DNA from: Emydura subglobosa
Lineage: Eukaryota; Chordata; Testudines; Chelidae
DNA: 64,000 bases
NCBI GenBank assembly: GCA_007922225.1
Contig: ML679970.1
Coordinates: forward strand, 41,496,212 to 41,560,211
Direction: 5' to 3'
Below, piece by piece: positions 12,801-24,920 of this stretch (its first letter is position 1; every line of letters begins with the position of its first letter). The notes under the pieces are model-generated. The model searched no databases. It saw only the letters and a list, made by a program, of their open reading frames with translations, and was not told where the DNA came from. A program made the position numbers and the translations under genes.

Positions 12801-13129
12801 GCAGTCCACGTGGCAGTCGCCAGTTTCAAGGAAGAATGAGGAGGAGGCTGCCGCAGCATGAAACTGTCTTCTGCTGGGGCAGCGGCCTCTCCCTCCCTCT
12901 TCCGCTGATGGGGGAGCCGTGAGTCCCAGCTGGATGAGCCCCTGGCGTTTAGGGTGGCGGGACGCCGTGGCAGCTTTCCCCAGGGACGTCAGAGGTGTGT
13001 CTGGTGGTCGGGGTGCAGGGAATGATGGAGAGGCACAAGCGGTTCCCCTTGGCTTGCCAGCGTCCTGGCCCTGCCTCGTGCCGGGGGAGTTTGGCACAGA
13101 GGCACCGGAGGGGCACTATCGCCGACGGG

Positions 13130-13245
13130 CACGCTAATTAATACATGGAATGAAACACCCGCCGCAGTCACCCGTCACTACACACACAAATTACATTTTA
13201 CATGTTTTTTATTTACTGTGTCACTTTTAATTAAATCCTTGATCG
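13130..13245. promoter_or_regulatory. Candidate conserved non-coding island
   Basis: An abrupt AT-rich patch between GC-rich flanks with GCTAATTAATAC near 13133 and TTTTAATTAAATCC near 13226. No repeat family is evident. It is a candidate regulatory island on composition only. Confidence 0.25.
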
Positions 13246-14012
13246 CTTGCTAGAGGGGCGTGGCCTGGTCCTGCCTGTCTGAGGTGGGAAGGGCACCTGG
13301 AGGGGCCCAATCCGGCCTCTTGTACTGGGAGGGGAGGGAATCACCAGGAGCAGTGCTGGGGAAGCAGAGAGAGAAGTGGGAGGATTTGGAGCATGTCTGA
13401 GTGGGGAAGAAGTCCTGGATGGACTTGGTCCCTTGACTTGATCCCACGAATAAGAGAGAAGAGGCTCCAGCGGAGAATCCCAGGAGTGAGACAACAGAGA
13501 GAAAGGGGTGTCTCTGAGCCCTTCACATGGGGAAATCCACTCGGTTGGCAGGATCAGGCCCTCTGCTCACCCACCTTCCTAATTCTGGCAGGGGGATTTA
13601 ACGGAGCAGCTCGCTAGTGAAGGTTGAGACTCACGTGCTGTTCATTTACACACAACCCAAAGCAGCTGGGCCCAATCTCCCTCTAAGGTGCGAAGGAGCC
13701 ATTCAAGCAAAGGGTGGGGAAATGAGCACGTTGCAAGGCACAGATACAAGCCACGTCACTGTTGAGAGGCCAGCAGCCTTCAGATGCGAAGCTCGGCACA
13801 CGGATGACGCACCGAACCTGGTGATCAGGATCAGGATAGGAATGGAGGCATCCTACGTCCATCAGCCTGGCTTGGTAACTTGCCTTAGTCTTTAGCAAAA
13901 GTATTTGGCACTTGACGTGAAAGAAGATTTTCCAAAGGACACCTCTGAGTCTCTCTCCAGCCCCACCTTCATGAAGCTTTGGTCATGAAGTCACTCAGGG
14001 ACTATTTGTATT

Positions 14013-14572
14013 ATCATAGAATCATAAAATCATAGAGTTGGAAGGGACCTCAGGAGGTCATCTAGTCCAACCCCCTGCTCAAAGCAGGACTAACTTCAGC
14101 TATATCATCCCAACCAGGGCTTTGTCAAGCCTCAGCTTAAAAACCTGTAAGGATGGAGATTCCACCACCTCCCTAGGTAACCCATTCCAGTGCTTCACCA
14201 CCCTCCTAGTAAAAAACTTTTTCCTAATGTCCAACCTAGACCTCCCCCCCTGCAACTTGAGACCGTTGCTCCTTGTTCTGTCATCTGCCACCACCGAGAA
14301 CAGCCTAGCCCCATCCTCCCTGGAACCCCCTTTCAGGTAGTTAAAAGCTGCTATCAAATCCCCCCTCACTCTTCTCTTTTGCAGACTAAACAAGCCCAGT
14401 TCCCTCAGCCTCTCCTCATAAGTCCTGTGCTCCAGCCCCCTAATCATTTTGGTTGCCCTCCGCTGCACTCTCTCCAAATTGTCCACATCTTTTTTGTAGT
14501 GGGGGGCCCAAAACTGGACACAGTATTCTAAATGCGGCCTCACCAATGCCAAATAGAGGGGAATAATCACTT
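14013..14572 (-). mobile_element. CR1 LINE 3' end with ORF2 C-terminus
   Basis: The left edge reads TCATAGAATCATAAAATCAT, the reverse complement of the short ATTCTATGAT repeats that end CR1 elements, followed by the CR1 3' region. A minus-strand frame (14570 to 14100, about 156 codons) encodes the familiar CR1 ORF2 C-terminal wording [18 protein letters not shown], then [16 protein letters not shown] and [13 protein letters not shown]. The rest of the reverse transcriptase and the endonuclease are absent, so it is the usual 5'-truncated, immobile copy. The frame is open for its whole length, so it is one of the youngest CR1 copies here. The subfamily looks turtle- or crocodilian-like. Confidence 0.95.
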
Positions 14573-15254
14573 TATTATGCTGAAAGGACTTGGAATGACT
14601 CGTGGGTGTTAAGGCTACAGGACAGTTTCTGTTCTCAGCCTCTGTTTTTGGTGACTGTCAATGTTCTGAAATCATCTCCCTTCAGGCTGAAATTTGCCAA
14701 CCATGGTTGTGGCCCAAAAGCAATCTTAGTTGGTTTAAAGTTTGTGCAAAATCTGTTCATCCATTTTTGAGAGGGAAAAGAAAGAAGGAAAAAAATACAC
14801 ACATTCACCACTTCAAAACCAAAAACACCCCTTTGCATTCTCTTTTTGAACTTCTCTACTGCAGAATCAGCAGTGGGCGGGAAGTTGAAATATGAGAGAG
14901 AAATAGCCCTTTCTTGGAAGTGCTTTAAAATATTCTGAAGAAACTCAGTTTTGGGTTCACTCTCTGAAAATCAGGACTTATGCATGCATGGTCATTTTCT
15001 ATGGCGTTGTCTTGCTAAGCACATAACAGTATAGCTAAGGTTCCATTTTACCTCCTGTGGGGCCATCTAGGCTACATACACAGCTGCTTAGTCCCCTGAA
15101 TTACTGCAGATACACCAAAGCTGCTTTCCAAATGCATCAGTGAAAAATAGGGGCAGCTACTGCTTTCCCCACCAAAGAATGCCCCCAACCAGCCAAGGGA
15201 GCTGTGCACTGCGCTGGGACTCAGGAGGTCTGGAGTTCCTGAGGCAAATTCAAG

Positions 15255-15620
15255 CCCGATAAAAGGAAATACTCTTTCATGCAAAATGCAACTAGACTGT
15301 GGAACTCATTGCCACAGGAGGTCACCATGGCCCAAGAAGTGGATTGGACACTTATAGGAGGAGATCAAGGCTATCCAGAGCTATCATAGCTAATGAGAGC
15401 AAAAATGATGGAAGGGAGATGAAATCTCAGGCTTCAAGATTTAAGCCAATCTCTAACTATTAGAGACCAGGATGAGTCCTATGTGGGGGGCAGTTTATCC
15501 CACATCTGCTAGTGCAGGGCTCTGACACCTCCCTCTGAACCATTGGGTGCTGGCCACCGTCAGAGACAGAACGTGTGCTGGATCAACCGTAGGTCTGAGC
15601 CTACCTGGCAATGCCAACAT
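15255..15620 (+). mobile_element. CR1 LINE 3' end, older subfamily
   Basis: Carries ordered CR1 3' landmarks: TGTGGAACTCATTGCCACAG, then the region with 'ccaatctctaactattag', the 'cagtttatcccacatctgct' part and 'ggtgctggccaccgtcagag' before a degraded tail. It runs opposite to the copy at 14013 and is much more diverged, with no open frame. Confidence 0.85.
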
Positions 15621-15793
15621 CCCTTCTCCACTGCTGAGTGGCCTAAATAACACTCTGCCCTTCAAAGCTCTTATTTAGCAAAGCCCCATACCACTCCTCC
15701 AAGAGGTCAGGCCAGTCCCATTGCCCCCATCGGGGTCAAAAAGACCCGGAGAGGTTGAAAGCACTGCAGAGAAAACAGACTTCCGTCCCTCCC

Positions 15794-16112
15794 GGGCCAT
15801 GTCTGCACTACAAAATGATTGCTTGTTTCCTCGTGTCGGTACTCGGATCGATCATAATGTCAGCGTGGGGCATTGTGGAACAGCTTCTGAAATCCAGTAA
15901 CAGTCGACGTTAGCAACACAGCATCTGTGCTGACACTGGGTCAGCCTAATTACATCACCCATGACTCTACGCCGCGCGGGGAGGGGCTGTTAGTAAATCA
16001 GCGCAGAGAGGCACTTACGTAGGCAGGAACCACGTGTAAGTGAAAACACTTCCACAGCTAGATTGACACCAGGCCACTTACGTCGAACTCACCCTGTCAT
16101 GTAGACCGGGCC
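15794..16112. mobile_element. TIR element (MITE) with GGGCC..GTCTRCA ends
   Basis: The left end reads GGGCCATGTCTGCACTAC; the right end ATGTAGACCGGGCC is its approximate inverse. The element is about 320 bases with no coding capacity. It matches a widespread turtle element type whose ends read like 'ggcctggtctacac' (recalled, not searched). It abuts a second TIR element at 16113. Confidence 0.65.
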
Positions 16113-16265
16113 TGCGTGTGTCTACAGTGCAAAGAAAAATCCATGGCACTGAGTCTCAGCGCCCAGGTCACTTGACTCAGGTTCATGCAGGCTGAAGGGC
16201 TGAAAACAGCAGCTTAGACCTTCCCCGCTTGCTGGGTTTCAGACCTGGGCTCTTACACTCAGCAC
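16113..16265 (-). mobile_element. Partial MITE, same family as 31142-31380
   Basis: Begins GTGTGTCTACAGTGCAAAGA and continues with 'tccatggcactgagtctcag', 'caggtcacttgactcagg' and 'gggtttcagacctgggctct'. These correspond in order to the reverse complement of the element at 31142-31380. The far inverted repeat is missing. Confidence 0.6.
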
Positions 16266-17002
16266 CACGGGTTTTTATTTGTAGACAAACTCTCTTTCCT
16301 GCCTCTGATGCCTTCCATCAACCATGGGTAGGCAACACAGAAGTCCAGGAGAGATCAGTAAGAAGTCAAAGTGGGGGAGGGCTTGGGAACAGCCATTTCT
16401 ATCGGAAGACAAGTTAGTTTAAGAAGAAAGCAAGAGAGAAGGTGTGCAGAGGCGTGGGTTAAATATCAGACTTTATCCACAAGGCCCTGAGCGGTATATT
16501 GTGTGTGTTGTTCAGAGCAGACTTAATACGGTAAATACCTCTTGGTTATGTGAGTGGGTGATGAAGAGCCCATAGTCCAGGCTGTGAGAGCAAAGATTTG
16601 CTTAGGAGATGTTGTATAAAATTCCCTCCTGCCATGTTGTGCAGCAATCCTGTGTGTTAGTTGGCTGTTGCTCTCCTCCCCAGAGTCAGCTGCATTTCCA
16701 CAGTGCCCTGCATATATAACGCATACATCACTTTGCAGGAATAAAAACCATCATACAAATGTAAAATAGCATGGTACCTACTGCTCATGCTGACAAACTC
16801 TGTTGGGATATCTGTGTTACAAGTACATGCCCCAGGAACCTTATTTAGCCAAATGCCAGCAAATGGTAATGATGGCCACCTAATCAGGACGGTATTAGCA
16901 TAAATTTAGTTAGTGCAAAGTAGTCTAACAGTGAGTAACCAGGTGTTAAAATGTAAACTCTGCCCAAGATCTCTTGCAACCAGAGTAACCCCTGTTAATC
17001 TA

Positions 17003-17235
17003 CCAGTAATAATCATGATCCCAAGCTCTCATCAGCAGTAGATCTCACTGCGCTTTACAAAGAGAGGTTGGAATCATTACAGATGGGGGAACTGAGGCAT
17101 AAGGAAGTGAGTTGACTTGCTCAAAGTCACCCAGCAGATCCATGACATAGCCAGGACTAGAACCCAGGTCTTCAGAGTATCCACCTGGTTTAGCTCTGAC
17201 CTGCCATCCAACATAGTGCTTTTGCTAGTCACCTC
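17003..17235 (-). mobile_element. MIR-like tRNA-derived SINE
   Basis: Contains 'atctcactgcgctttacaaa', 'cagatgggggaactgaggca', 'gacttgctcaaagtcaccca' and 'gaacccaggtct' in the order expected for the reverse strand of MIR/CORE-type amniote SINEs. It is diverged and inactive. Confidence 0.8.
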
Positions 17236-17670
17236 TATTGTCTTCAGCTATTTTGACTACAGAAAGGGGATTGCTTTCTCCTTCTGTTGATTATCTTTGG
17301 ATCCAAGACCCACCTCACAGCAACCAGTAGCACGTTTCAGCACAACAATACATCATGCCATTTTTCCTACAAGCGAAGATACCCACCTGTGGCATCTTTT
17401 GGTCCTGCTCATTGCTGTGTATACTCAATGCACTATCGCTATACCTTGTGCAGTGTTTAACACAATGCAGTCCCAACCACATTACAGAGGTTTATTAATA
17501 ATAATATAACAACAACAAGAAGCTAAGAGCGAATGGAGATTTCTTGTTTCTTTCTTGAGGTATTGTGTGTATTGATCTATCTTTGGTACCATATAAAGCT
17601 GGGTTGATCGATGCCCACAATTAAATGAGGAGGTTATGAAATGTAACAGTGTCCAGTGAAATCTGCCATT

Positions 17671-17686
17671 CCCCCCCCCCCCCCCC
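17671..17686 (+). repeat. C16 homopolymer
   Basis: Sixteen C residues followed by TTTT and CCCCC. The complementary G run could form a G-quadruplex. The length is a likely sequencing or assembly uncertainty. Confidence 0.9.
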
Positions 17687-18261
17687 TTTTCCCCCATAGA
17701 AAAAAACAGCCATTGGCCTAGTGAAACAAGAAATCATGCGAAATATACTGATACCACAACTCAGTATGTGCATCTCGCTGAGAAACAGCATCTGAGATAC
17801 TGACATCATAAATTACTGGTTGGATTTTCTGTCCGCAGAAGGAAAAACATCCTCTTCAATGTATAGGGCATGGTACAGTAAATCTATTCAGATGCGGCCC
17901 TTAGAGAGAAGAGAACAGGCCATATATAGCAGACTAAGGGCCAACGCGGGATGTGGCCCTAAATCAATATAAATATTCTCAGGTCAATGACGTTAATAAA
18001 AGTTCCTTACCCCATGCAGCATGTGTGTATCTAAGACGTAGAAAAAACTGTCTGATATAGGATATGATTTGACAAATAATGCGTGTTCACATCAGAGAAG
18101 ACTGTTTGGTACATGCGCAAGGGGGTAGAGGAAAGGCTGGGCATGCAACCCTGAGCTGGGCATTCGTTGACTACTGAGTGCGTAAGGGTATAACTCTAAC
18201 ATTCTGCTGCACAGATTTCTTTCTATGGAATAAGAGTATATTAGCAAAGGATGCTCCCGGC

Positions 18262-18370
18262 GGCTTTAGTTCCAGCCTCTCCCAGCACGAGGTGCTGTGG
18301 GGAGGGGGCAGGAGCGCTGGCTATGCGGGGAGCTCCTGGCTACTCCAGTCCCCACCTCTGCAGTGCGCAG
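18262..18370 (+). repeat. Single unit of the CTCF-like minisatellite family
   Basis: Reads CAGCCTCTCCCAGCACGAGG, then GTGCTGTGGGG, then 'gcaggagcgctggctatg' and 'tcctggctactccagt'. This is the same word order as the four-copy array at 49325-49625, so it is a dispersed copy of the same unit. Confidence 0.6.
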
Positions 18371-19110
18371 CGAGACGTGTTTATTTTCATTAATGAAAGA
18401 AGATGCTGGTTTTGACTTTGCCACTGTGCCATTCAGAAAACGTTTGGAAGGCACACCGCCCACCCTGGCGGGGCGTCAGGACAGAGACTGCAGGAGACTC
18501 CAGAGAGATGAATTTTTGTTTTCTCCTCTTTGCTCTCTATTGTGTACGCTGAAGGAGATCTATCCATAAAGCACATTCCTCACCCCTGCTAATGTGAGTC
18601 GCAAAGTGTGTGCTGCGCCATTGATTGGCTACCAGGAGGAGAGGACCAGAAAAGGCCTTTGGAGACAAAGGGGGACATAGAGCACTGTATGGAACCTTGG
18701 GCACCTGCTTAGTCTAATGGATCAAGTTGAGAGTCTGATTTTCCTCTTATGACTCAGTTCTTGGACTTGGATGAATCAGTGCTTATCTCTGGCGCCCTGT
18801 TCCCCTCGTATCTGGCTGTCAGTTCCTTGGGCAGGAGATCTGGCCCACCAGCAGGCCTGTGCCATTTGCAGCACTTGTGCTTTTGCACCACAACGCTAGC
18901 GCGGTTTGGAAGATGTGTGGTTTTTGTGAGTACAGCTCTGTTTTTGAGAAGGCGTGTGTGAGAGGGAGCAAATGAGGCCTTGTGTCTCTGGGTTTTGCCA
19001 TGTGCCTGAATTAACTGGAATTAATTGCCTATTATGGAAAGGTTTATTTCTCAGATGGAGGAAGTATGCCAGTAGTTACTTAAAAATGAAAGGCTTTTAT
19101 ATATTTTATT

Positions 19111-19139
19111 TAATTGATTGGTTGATTGATTGATTGATA
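19111..19139 (+). repeat. (TTGA)n short tandem repeat
   Basis: About six imperfect copies of ATTG/TTGA. Confidence 0.85.
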
Positions 19140-19262
19140 GGCTTGTTTATGGTGTCCATCCCTTAGTGTCTGAGCACCTCACAGGCACTCCTGGTTTTAT
19201 CTTCATTTCCCTCTATTATTGTCCCCATTTTACAGATGGGGGAAACTGAGGCACCACTACTA
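19140..19262 (-). mobile_element. MIR-like SINE fragment
   Basis: The 'gtccccattttacagatggg' and 'ggaaactgaggca' block is the conserved MIR-type core in reverse orientation, preceded by a diverged tail region ('gagcacctcacaggcactcc'). Confidence 0.65.
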
Positions 19263-20593
19263 ATATTAGCTGCCGATCTGACAGAAGCTAAGCCTTGATT
19301 TTCAGAGGTGCTGAGCTTCTGTTGACTTCAGCTGGAGTTAAGGGTCCTTAAGACCTGACAGGTCAGAGCAAATTTTTCAAGAGCTTCGCATCAAGCAACT
19401 CTGATTGTGTCACAGTTTCCTCCATAAAAAGCATTGTAGAGATCAGAGAGAAAGGGGTCTTATATTACAGTCTATTAACCCATTCTGTGTGCCACTGTCC
19501 CATTGCACCCTGACCTCAGACCATCTGATAAGATCCCCCCCATAGCTCAGGGGCAATTCGCATAATAGTAACTAATAATAAAATGAATGGGGATGTGTTT
19601 TTCTTCATGGCCCCAGCAGGGGCTCATTCTCAAGGGTCAATAGGTGACCCTTAACTGGATAAACGTAGGCCCAAAGTTGGATCGTGTGGGCAGTGGACAG
19701 TCCTTGTTTCCTCTGTTCCCGCTTATTGCACCCCCTGCTCTTTGCAGCATGATTCATCTGGTGCCTGGCCTGGCAAGCTAGCTCGGATGTGCCTTGAGGC
19801 ATTGAGAGAAGAGTAAGAAGGATGATGAAGTAGCACAAGAAGCTGCTACCCAAGTGTATCTGCGTGGTGTTATTGATATGTGACCCTGTAGGAAGAGACT
19901 GTGTCGGAATTTATGCCTACGAGCGGGTGGAGTTAAGGTTACATGTGTGACCTAACCTTTGGCCTTTCCTGGTTTCTCAGTGCTTAGCTGTGTCACCTTA
20001 ATGTTCTGCTCACGTAGGTTTTTCCACGAGAGTCTGTTAGGATTGTTGTGAGGTTTTGGGGTTTTTTTTACAAGAAAATACAATGGATAAGGAGAAGCCA
20101 TTTTAAAAAATAAACAAGGAAAAGGAAGAAAAGCTCCAGTCTTCAGTTCTGTGAAACTCCACAGCTGGCAAGAGAAATGTTGGTACATTCCATCGCCTGG
20201 CACTAGCACCCATCGCATACATCTTTCAACGTGCCCTGCTGCAGCCTGGTCACCCAAAGGTGTTCCAGGATGGGGCTGTCCCTTGCACACCCAGGCTTCC
20301 CGGCATCTTTGCCCGTGGCTGAAGCAAGACTGGGATGTGAGGGAGTTTGGTGCAGGCTCCCTTACCCTGCCCTCCGAGGAGCTCAGGCCCAGGTCTTCAG
20401 AGGTAGCTTCTTAGGAGCCCAAATACCTTTGACAATCTGGGCCTAACAGCCTAAATAGACAGGACAGGCAAAGGGCAGAGGGACACCCAGCAGGTCAGGG
20501 GCAGAGCTAAGTGGTCCCCCTGGATAACACTGCCTCAGTAGTCACAGATGCTGCCGTACAGCTTAGTGACAACTGACAGCAGAGCTCCGATAG

Positions 20594-20613
20594 CTGTCTG
20601 TCTGTCTGTCTGT
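20594..20613 (+). repeat. (CTGT)5 microsatellite
   Basis: Five perfect CTGT units. Confidence 0.95.
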
Positions 20614-22914
20614 AGGGGGTTCGAAGGGCATCATCCCATTAAGGATGGGGAGGAATTGCCAAGGAGGCGTTAGGGAGGAATAGGCAGAATTTCCAGAGTA
20701 AAACTGAGCCTGGAACCCAAATCCAGCCTCCAAGCAACAGACACCAGGCGGGCCACCCGACCTTGGCCGCAGGTAGTAGCAGAGGCAGGTTACCAGACTA
20801 GATGGACCATTTGGGGTCGGGTTTGCCTGCAGGATCTGCAGGAGGAGTGTAGCTAGCAGATGGTGACTGCTCAGTAAGGGGCAAGGCAGAGTAACTTGGA
20901 CAGAGCTAGGTAGATAGGAAGGAAGGATAATGAGACAACCTGTATCCACCACCCATGCTAGGGAGTTGGTGGGTGTCCTGCTCTGCAGTGGAGAAGAATT
21001 GGCTGTTACAGAATATTGGACTTGTGAGAGAGCCTGGATCTGGATTTCTGGCCTGCATGGCATGGACTCTGGGTGCAGAGAAGAACTGGACCTGAATTTC
21101 TGAGCCCCCTGGCTTGGGGTGCCATCCCTGAGTGGAGGTGGGGTGTCTCTTTTCTCTGGGTAGCTGTCTCCTGAGAGCAGCCTGGGACCTTTATGTTCAG
21201 GTACAAGAACGGCTGCTTAAGGAAGATTAATCTCCTTCACACAAGGTCACTGAGAATGCAAGCAACCAAAACCAGTGTGACGGCCAGAGAGCGGGTCCTG
21301 GGGGAGACCAAGAGCAGCTCTGAGGCAGTGGCCTTGCCGGCTGGCTCAGTGCTCTCCAGTTGTGTCCTGTCCTCACTAGACAGTGGCCCAGTCACCCCCA
21401 CTGGGATGTGCAAACAGCACGGCAGGAGGTGCCAGCAAAGGGGAGCAACAGAGAGATCGGATGCAAAACTGGCCCTGATTGCAACTCCCCAGAGCCCTGA
21501 TGGGACTGGATTGTCCAGTTTTCTCACCTCACCCAGCCTGAGATGGGCTCTGGCTGCAGCCCCCCAGGGCATGAACCTGCTCGGAGTAGTGTGCTAGCTA
21601 GTCGGGGTTTCTGGCCGTGAAACACTTCACATTCTGAGCGCCTGCGATCAGCGTTGGCCATTCCACGGTGAAGGCTGGTGCCCCTGTTGGGCAGTGTGAA
21701 GCAGCAGGGCTAGGGGGATGCCCGATTTGTCTTTTCCTCTATTTCATTTTAGGCAAGACATGGCTGTGCTTTCAGGAGTGGCATTCAAATCCACAAATCC
21801 CTTCCTTGAATTCTGGCTTTTAAACTGCCCCTGCAAAGCCGTGAGCTCCTGGGGCTGAGTTCCCAGCAAGCCTGGGCTTCTTCAGAGCCTGCTGGACCCC
21901 TCGGACACCGCTGCTCTGGGGATCAGGTCCCCCAGTGCCAAATTCTCCACAGGTGCATGTGGGAGCAGTTAGTGCTGTAGCCTGAGATCTGAGATGCCTC
22001 TCTCTTTGCAGACATGGTTCTGGCCGTTGATCTGTTTTGCATAAGCTTTTGTGCCGCACCTGCCATATCACGGTGGGGCCAAGGCACCGTTGGAGAGGAA
22101 ATGCTCATGTGCCCTTTGGATGGAAGAGAAGGGATTTGTTTCCTATCTGTTCCCTGCCTCTTCTCACCTTCCTCCTGCCCATGGATGGATACCACCATTC
22201 AGTGTTCCCAGCTCCTTCACCAGGGTGTACTTCAAACCCCAGACAGACGGGGTGGCTTGCGGGGGCATTCAGCTTGTCTACCAGTCTCAGGGGTTGCCAG
22301 TCTCCTCTGCTCCAGATACATCCCCTCGGGCACTGGGGCATGGAGAGAGATGCTTTGTTCTGTGGCTGGGTCTGGCAGGGTTGTGAACCCTGTGAAATCT
22401 CTTCTGAGTATGTTTCAAGCCCAGAGAGTGGGAGAGGGTCGGGTCCCTTCCCATCTCTATGCGATCTTTGCATCAGGAGCAGGGTCTCCCCAGGCTCTGA
22501 AATGTCCATGTGGGGTGACACAGAGAGGCAGGGCCAGGAGAGCGGCTGGATCAGGAGGGCACTCGCCCGGCAGGTGCAGAGTTCCAGGGTTTCTCCTGAA
22601 TGAAAGAAAAAAGCCGGGGAGCTCCATGCCTTCCCGCTTCCAGAGAGCCAAGACCCTCAGCGGGAGTAGGGCAGAGTTTGTTTGGGAGACTCATCAGCCT
22701 GAAAGTGAACTATGGGACTCAGACCTCCTCATCCATCACCCCCCATGCCCTGTGGCCCAGCTCACCCTTGCACCACTGCAGGAGCTACCCCATCCCCCCC
22801 GCTCTCCATCACCCCACCTGCAGCATCCCAGCATCTCCCCTGCCCCCCGGATCCCCACTCAAGTGCCAAACCCATCCTTCGAGGCTTCTTGAAGAAACAA
22901 CCCCTTTTAAAGAG

Positions 22915-23070
22915 CGACTAACCATGTGCCTGTCCCATGCACTTCACCAGTCCCGGCCCCGTTTGATTAATCATCGAGTCAGACTGCTCCAAGCTCATCG
23001 CCTGCCTTAATAGCGGAACAATTTTAAATCTCTCTTTGCCGGCATCTTAATTGCTTTTGCATCAGGCACA
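22915..23070. promoter_or_regulatory. Candidate conserved non-coding island
   Basis: Contains GTTTGATTAATCATCGAGTC near 22962 and ATTTTAAATCTC and CTTAATTGCTTTTGCATCAG further on, a cluster of TAAT and octamer-like words with no repeat hallmark in a GC-rich intron. Possible enhancer, inferred only. Confidence 0.3.
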
Positions 23071-24788
23071 AGGGCTGGTGTGCATGCAGATTGGGACAAG
23101 CTTCCAAAGGGCCCCTCCTCTCAGCTGTTGTCTCTCGGGGACTGGCTGATGGAGGAGGGACTCGAACATGGCCCCGTCAGGGACAGACCCAATTTATTTC
23201 CCATCTGCCGCGGGTACCTGGCGGCAAGCGCGTTCCGCAGGCTGGAATGTGCCTCCTGCAGCTCCGGAGTGAAACTGTCACTCTGGGCGGGCTCCTTGCC
23301 CACGAGACAGTCCGACTGAGAACCTGACACCTGCCTGGGGGGGATTGTCTGGATCTGTGCAATAGGGTGTAGAGGAGACATCCGGAGTCCCTGCCAGCTG
23401 CTGATCAAGAAAAAAACCTTTCTTTCACTAGTGGGATTTCACTAGCAATGCAGCCAAGCCGAAAGATGATGGTTCACAGTCCCCCCCAGCCATGGAACTT
23501 AGCGGTGTGATGACCCCCGTCTTGTCCCACCCTGGCCTTTGAACTAGGGACCTCCACAGCTGCGGTAGCAGACCCCTCTGCTCTGCTGAGGACCAGGCAG
23601 AGAGCAGGCCAACCCAGAGTCATGCAGACGCAGGAGAAGGCCCCCAGCTCACATCAGGAGGGCAGGTCGATTCGGCAGTGACAGGCTGGGTGGCAGCTCA
23701 AGCCGACAGTCCCAAGCTGCAGTGGGGTCGCTCGTGGGGCAATGACTGTCTTGGTGGGCAGCTGGGGCAGGACCGGACCTTCCATTGCAGGATCAGGCGT
23801 CAGCAGAAAGAAGGCTCTGGGTTTGTTTGTTGAACCGTCTTCGTTTGGGTTAGGTTTATGGGGCCAGACCCTGCCCTGACCCAAGCCAGCTCACCTCAGA
23901 GCAGCTGTCTGTTTACACTTCACGGGCTGGGCCTAGGGGCACCAGGGCAGGAGCGGGCAGGCGCTGGTGGTTGTGAGTGGGTAACAGAGACGAGGAGGAG
24001 GAAGGAGGTGGAACCCGGGTCCAGGGGCCGGCACAGCACAGTGCGGGGGCAGACCGGGAGGGTGCACAGAGCCAAGGGGCGGCAGCACCGTGCAGAGCAG
24101 GACCCTGATGCAGGGGCAAAACCTGTGGCACTGAGGAACCACGGAGGATTTGTGGGTGGAGTCTCACTGGGTTCCTGCCGTGGCTGATCTGCTGGGCCGC
24201 AGCCCAGACAGAGCTGGGTAGCTTCATGATGATCCGTGACAAACCAGGGCTGGCCTCTGCCTGGCGCTGGCTTCCTCGTTCCCGGGTCTGGCCTTTGGGG
24301 GCAGCTCCCAGCCCCTCATGGAGTCAGGTGCCTCCCGCTCCCAACGCACCCTTTGTTGGCGCTCTGCTCTCGGGGCCCCCGCCTTGTAGCTGTCATTCCC
24401 TGAGGCCCCTACCCTCCTGCCCCACTGAGACCCCAGCGTCCTCTTTGCCCCCACCCTGCCTCCTGTGCCCTGCTGCAGGAGTGGGGGGTCTCCACACCAC
24501 ACCTGCCCTGTATCGGGGGAGGCCCAGGGGCTGCTGAGTGAGCGCCAGGACAAGCTGCGGGGCTAGCAAAAGCCACGTTGTGGCACACCGCTGAGATTCG
24601 CGGCAGAGCTGTGGCTGCTGGGTGGCGCAGTCTAGATCTATGCCGACCTGCACCAGTGGAGGACATGGCCCAGTGGCCCATGTGCTTCCTGGCCAGCCCC
24701 TTGCGGGCCGAGGCTGTGGAATGAACGAGGTCCTCTCCCTAGGTCCCGTACACCCCTGCTCAGCCCGTCCGTGTTCTCTCCCTTCCAG

Positions 24789-24920
24789 CCACCGTGATCC
24801 TCAATGAGCTGAACTGGACCGAAGCCCTGGAGGACGTGTTCATCGAGAACCGGAAGGCAGACCCGTCCCTGCTGTGGCAGGTCTTTGGCAGCGCCACGGG
24901 CGTGACCCGCTACTACCCAG
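24789..24920 (+). CDS. CACNA2D2: CACNA2D2 exon B: VWA_N region
   Basis: The acceptor CCTTCCAG ends at 24788. The first two bases complete the serine codon begun in exon A; 43 full codons follow, then one base (phase 1 to phase 1, 132 bases). The translation contains [35 protein letters not shown] and YYP, the hallmark VWA_N stretch shared by alpha-2/delta-1 and -2 that precedes and packs against the VWA domain. NWT is a second N-glycosylation sequon (segment residues 55-57). The donor is GTCTGT, which is weaker than GTRAGT. Being symmetrical (1-1), the exon could be skipped without a frameshift, but that would remove a conserved core, so I read it as constitutive. Confidence 0.97.

Larger units (their letters stand above)
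3924..24788 (+). other. CACNA2D2: CACNA2D2 intron A-B (20.9 kb)
   Basis: A phase 1 intron from donor GTGAGT to acceptor CCTTCCAG. The first 9 kb is GC-rich and largely repeat-poor by eye; it contains a tRNA-like SINE head (7490-7620), an AT-rich island (7830-7990) and a CTCF-like site (9856-9873). From about 11.9 kb repeats dominate: the pieces with 'gacttaggagcc' wording near 11945-12085, CR1 at 14013 and 15255, two MITEs at 15794-16265, SINEs near 17.0 and 19.1 kb, a C16 run, and short tandem repeats. From 20 kb to 24.8 kb it is again GC-rich with one AT-rich island (22915-23070). No internal exon is supported. Confidence 0.85.

Noticed and set aside
14100..14570. The 156-codon minus frame as a host gene
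   Set aside because: The wording is the C-terminal end of CR1 ORF2 and the CR1 3' end follows directly, so it is a transposon remnant.
22014..22892. A 292-codon + strand open frame in intron A-B
   Set aside because: It is overlapped by two other long + frames and a minus frame, is rich in proline and serine with no family wording, and lies in GC-rich intron where stop codons are rare.
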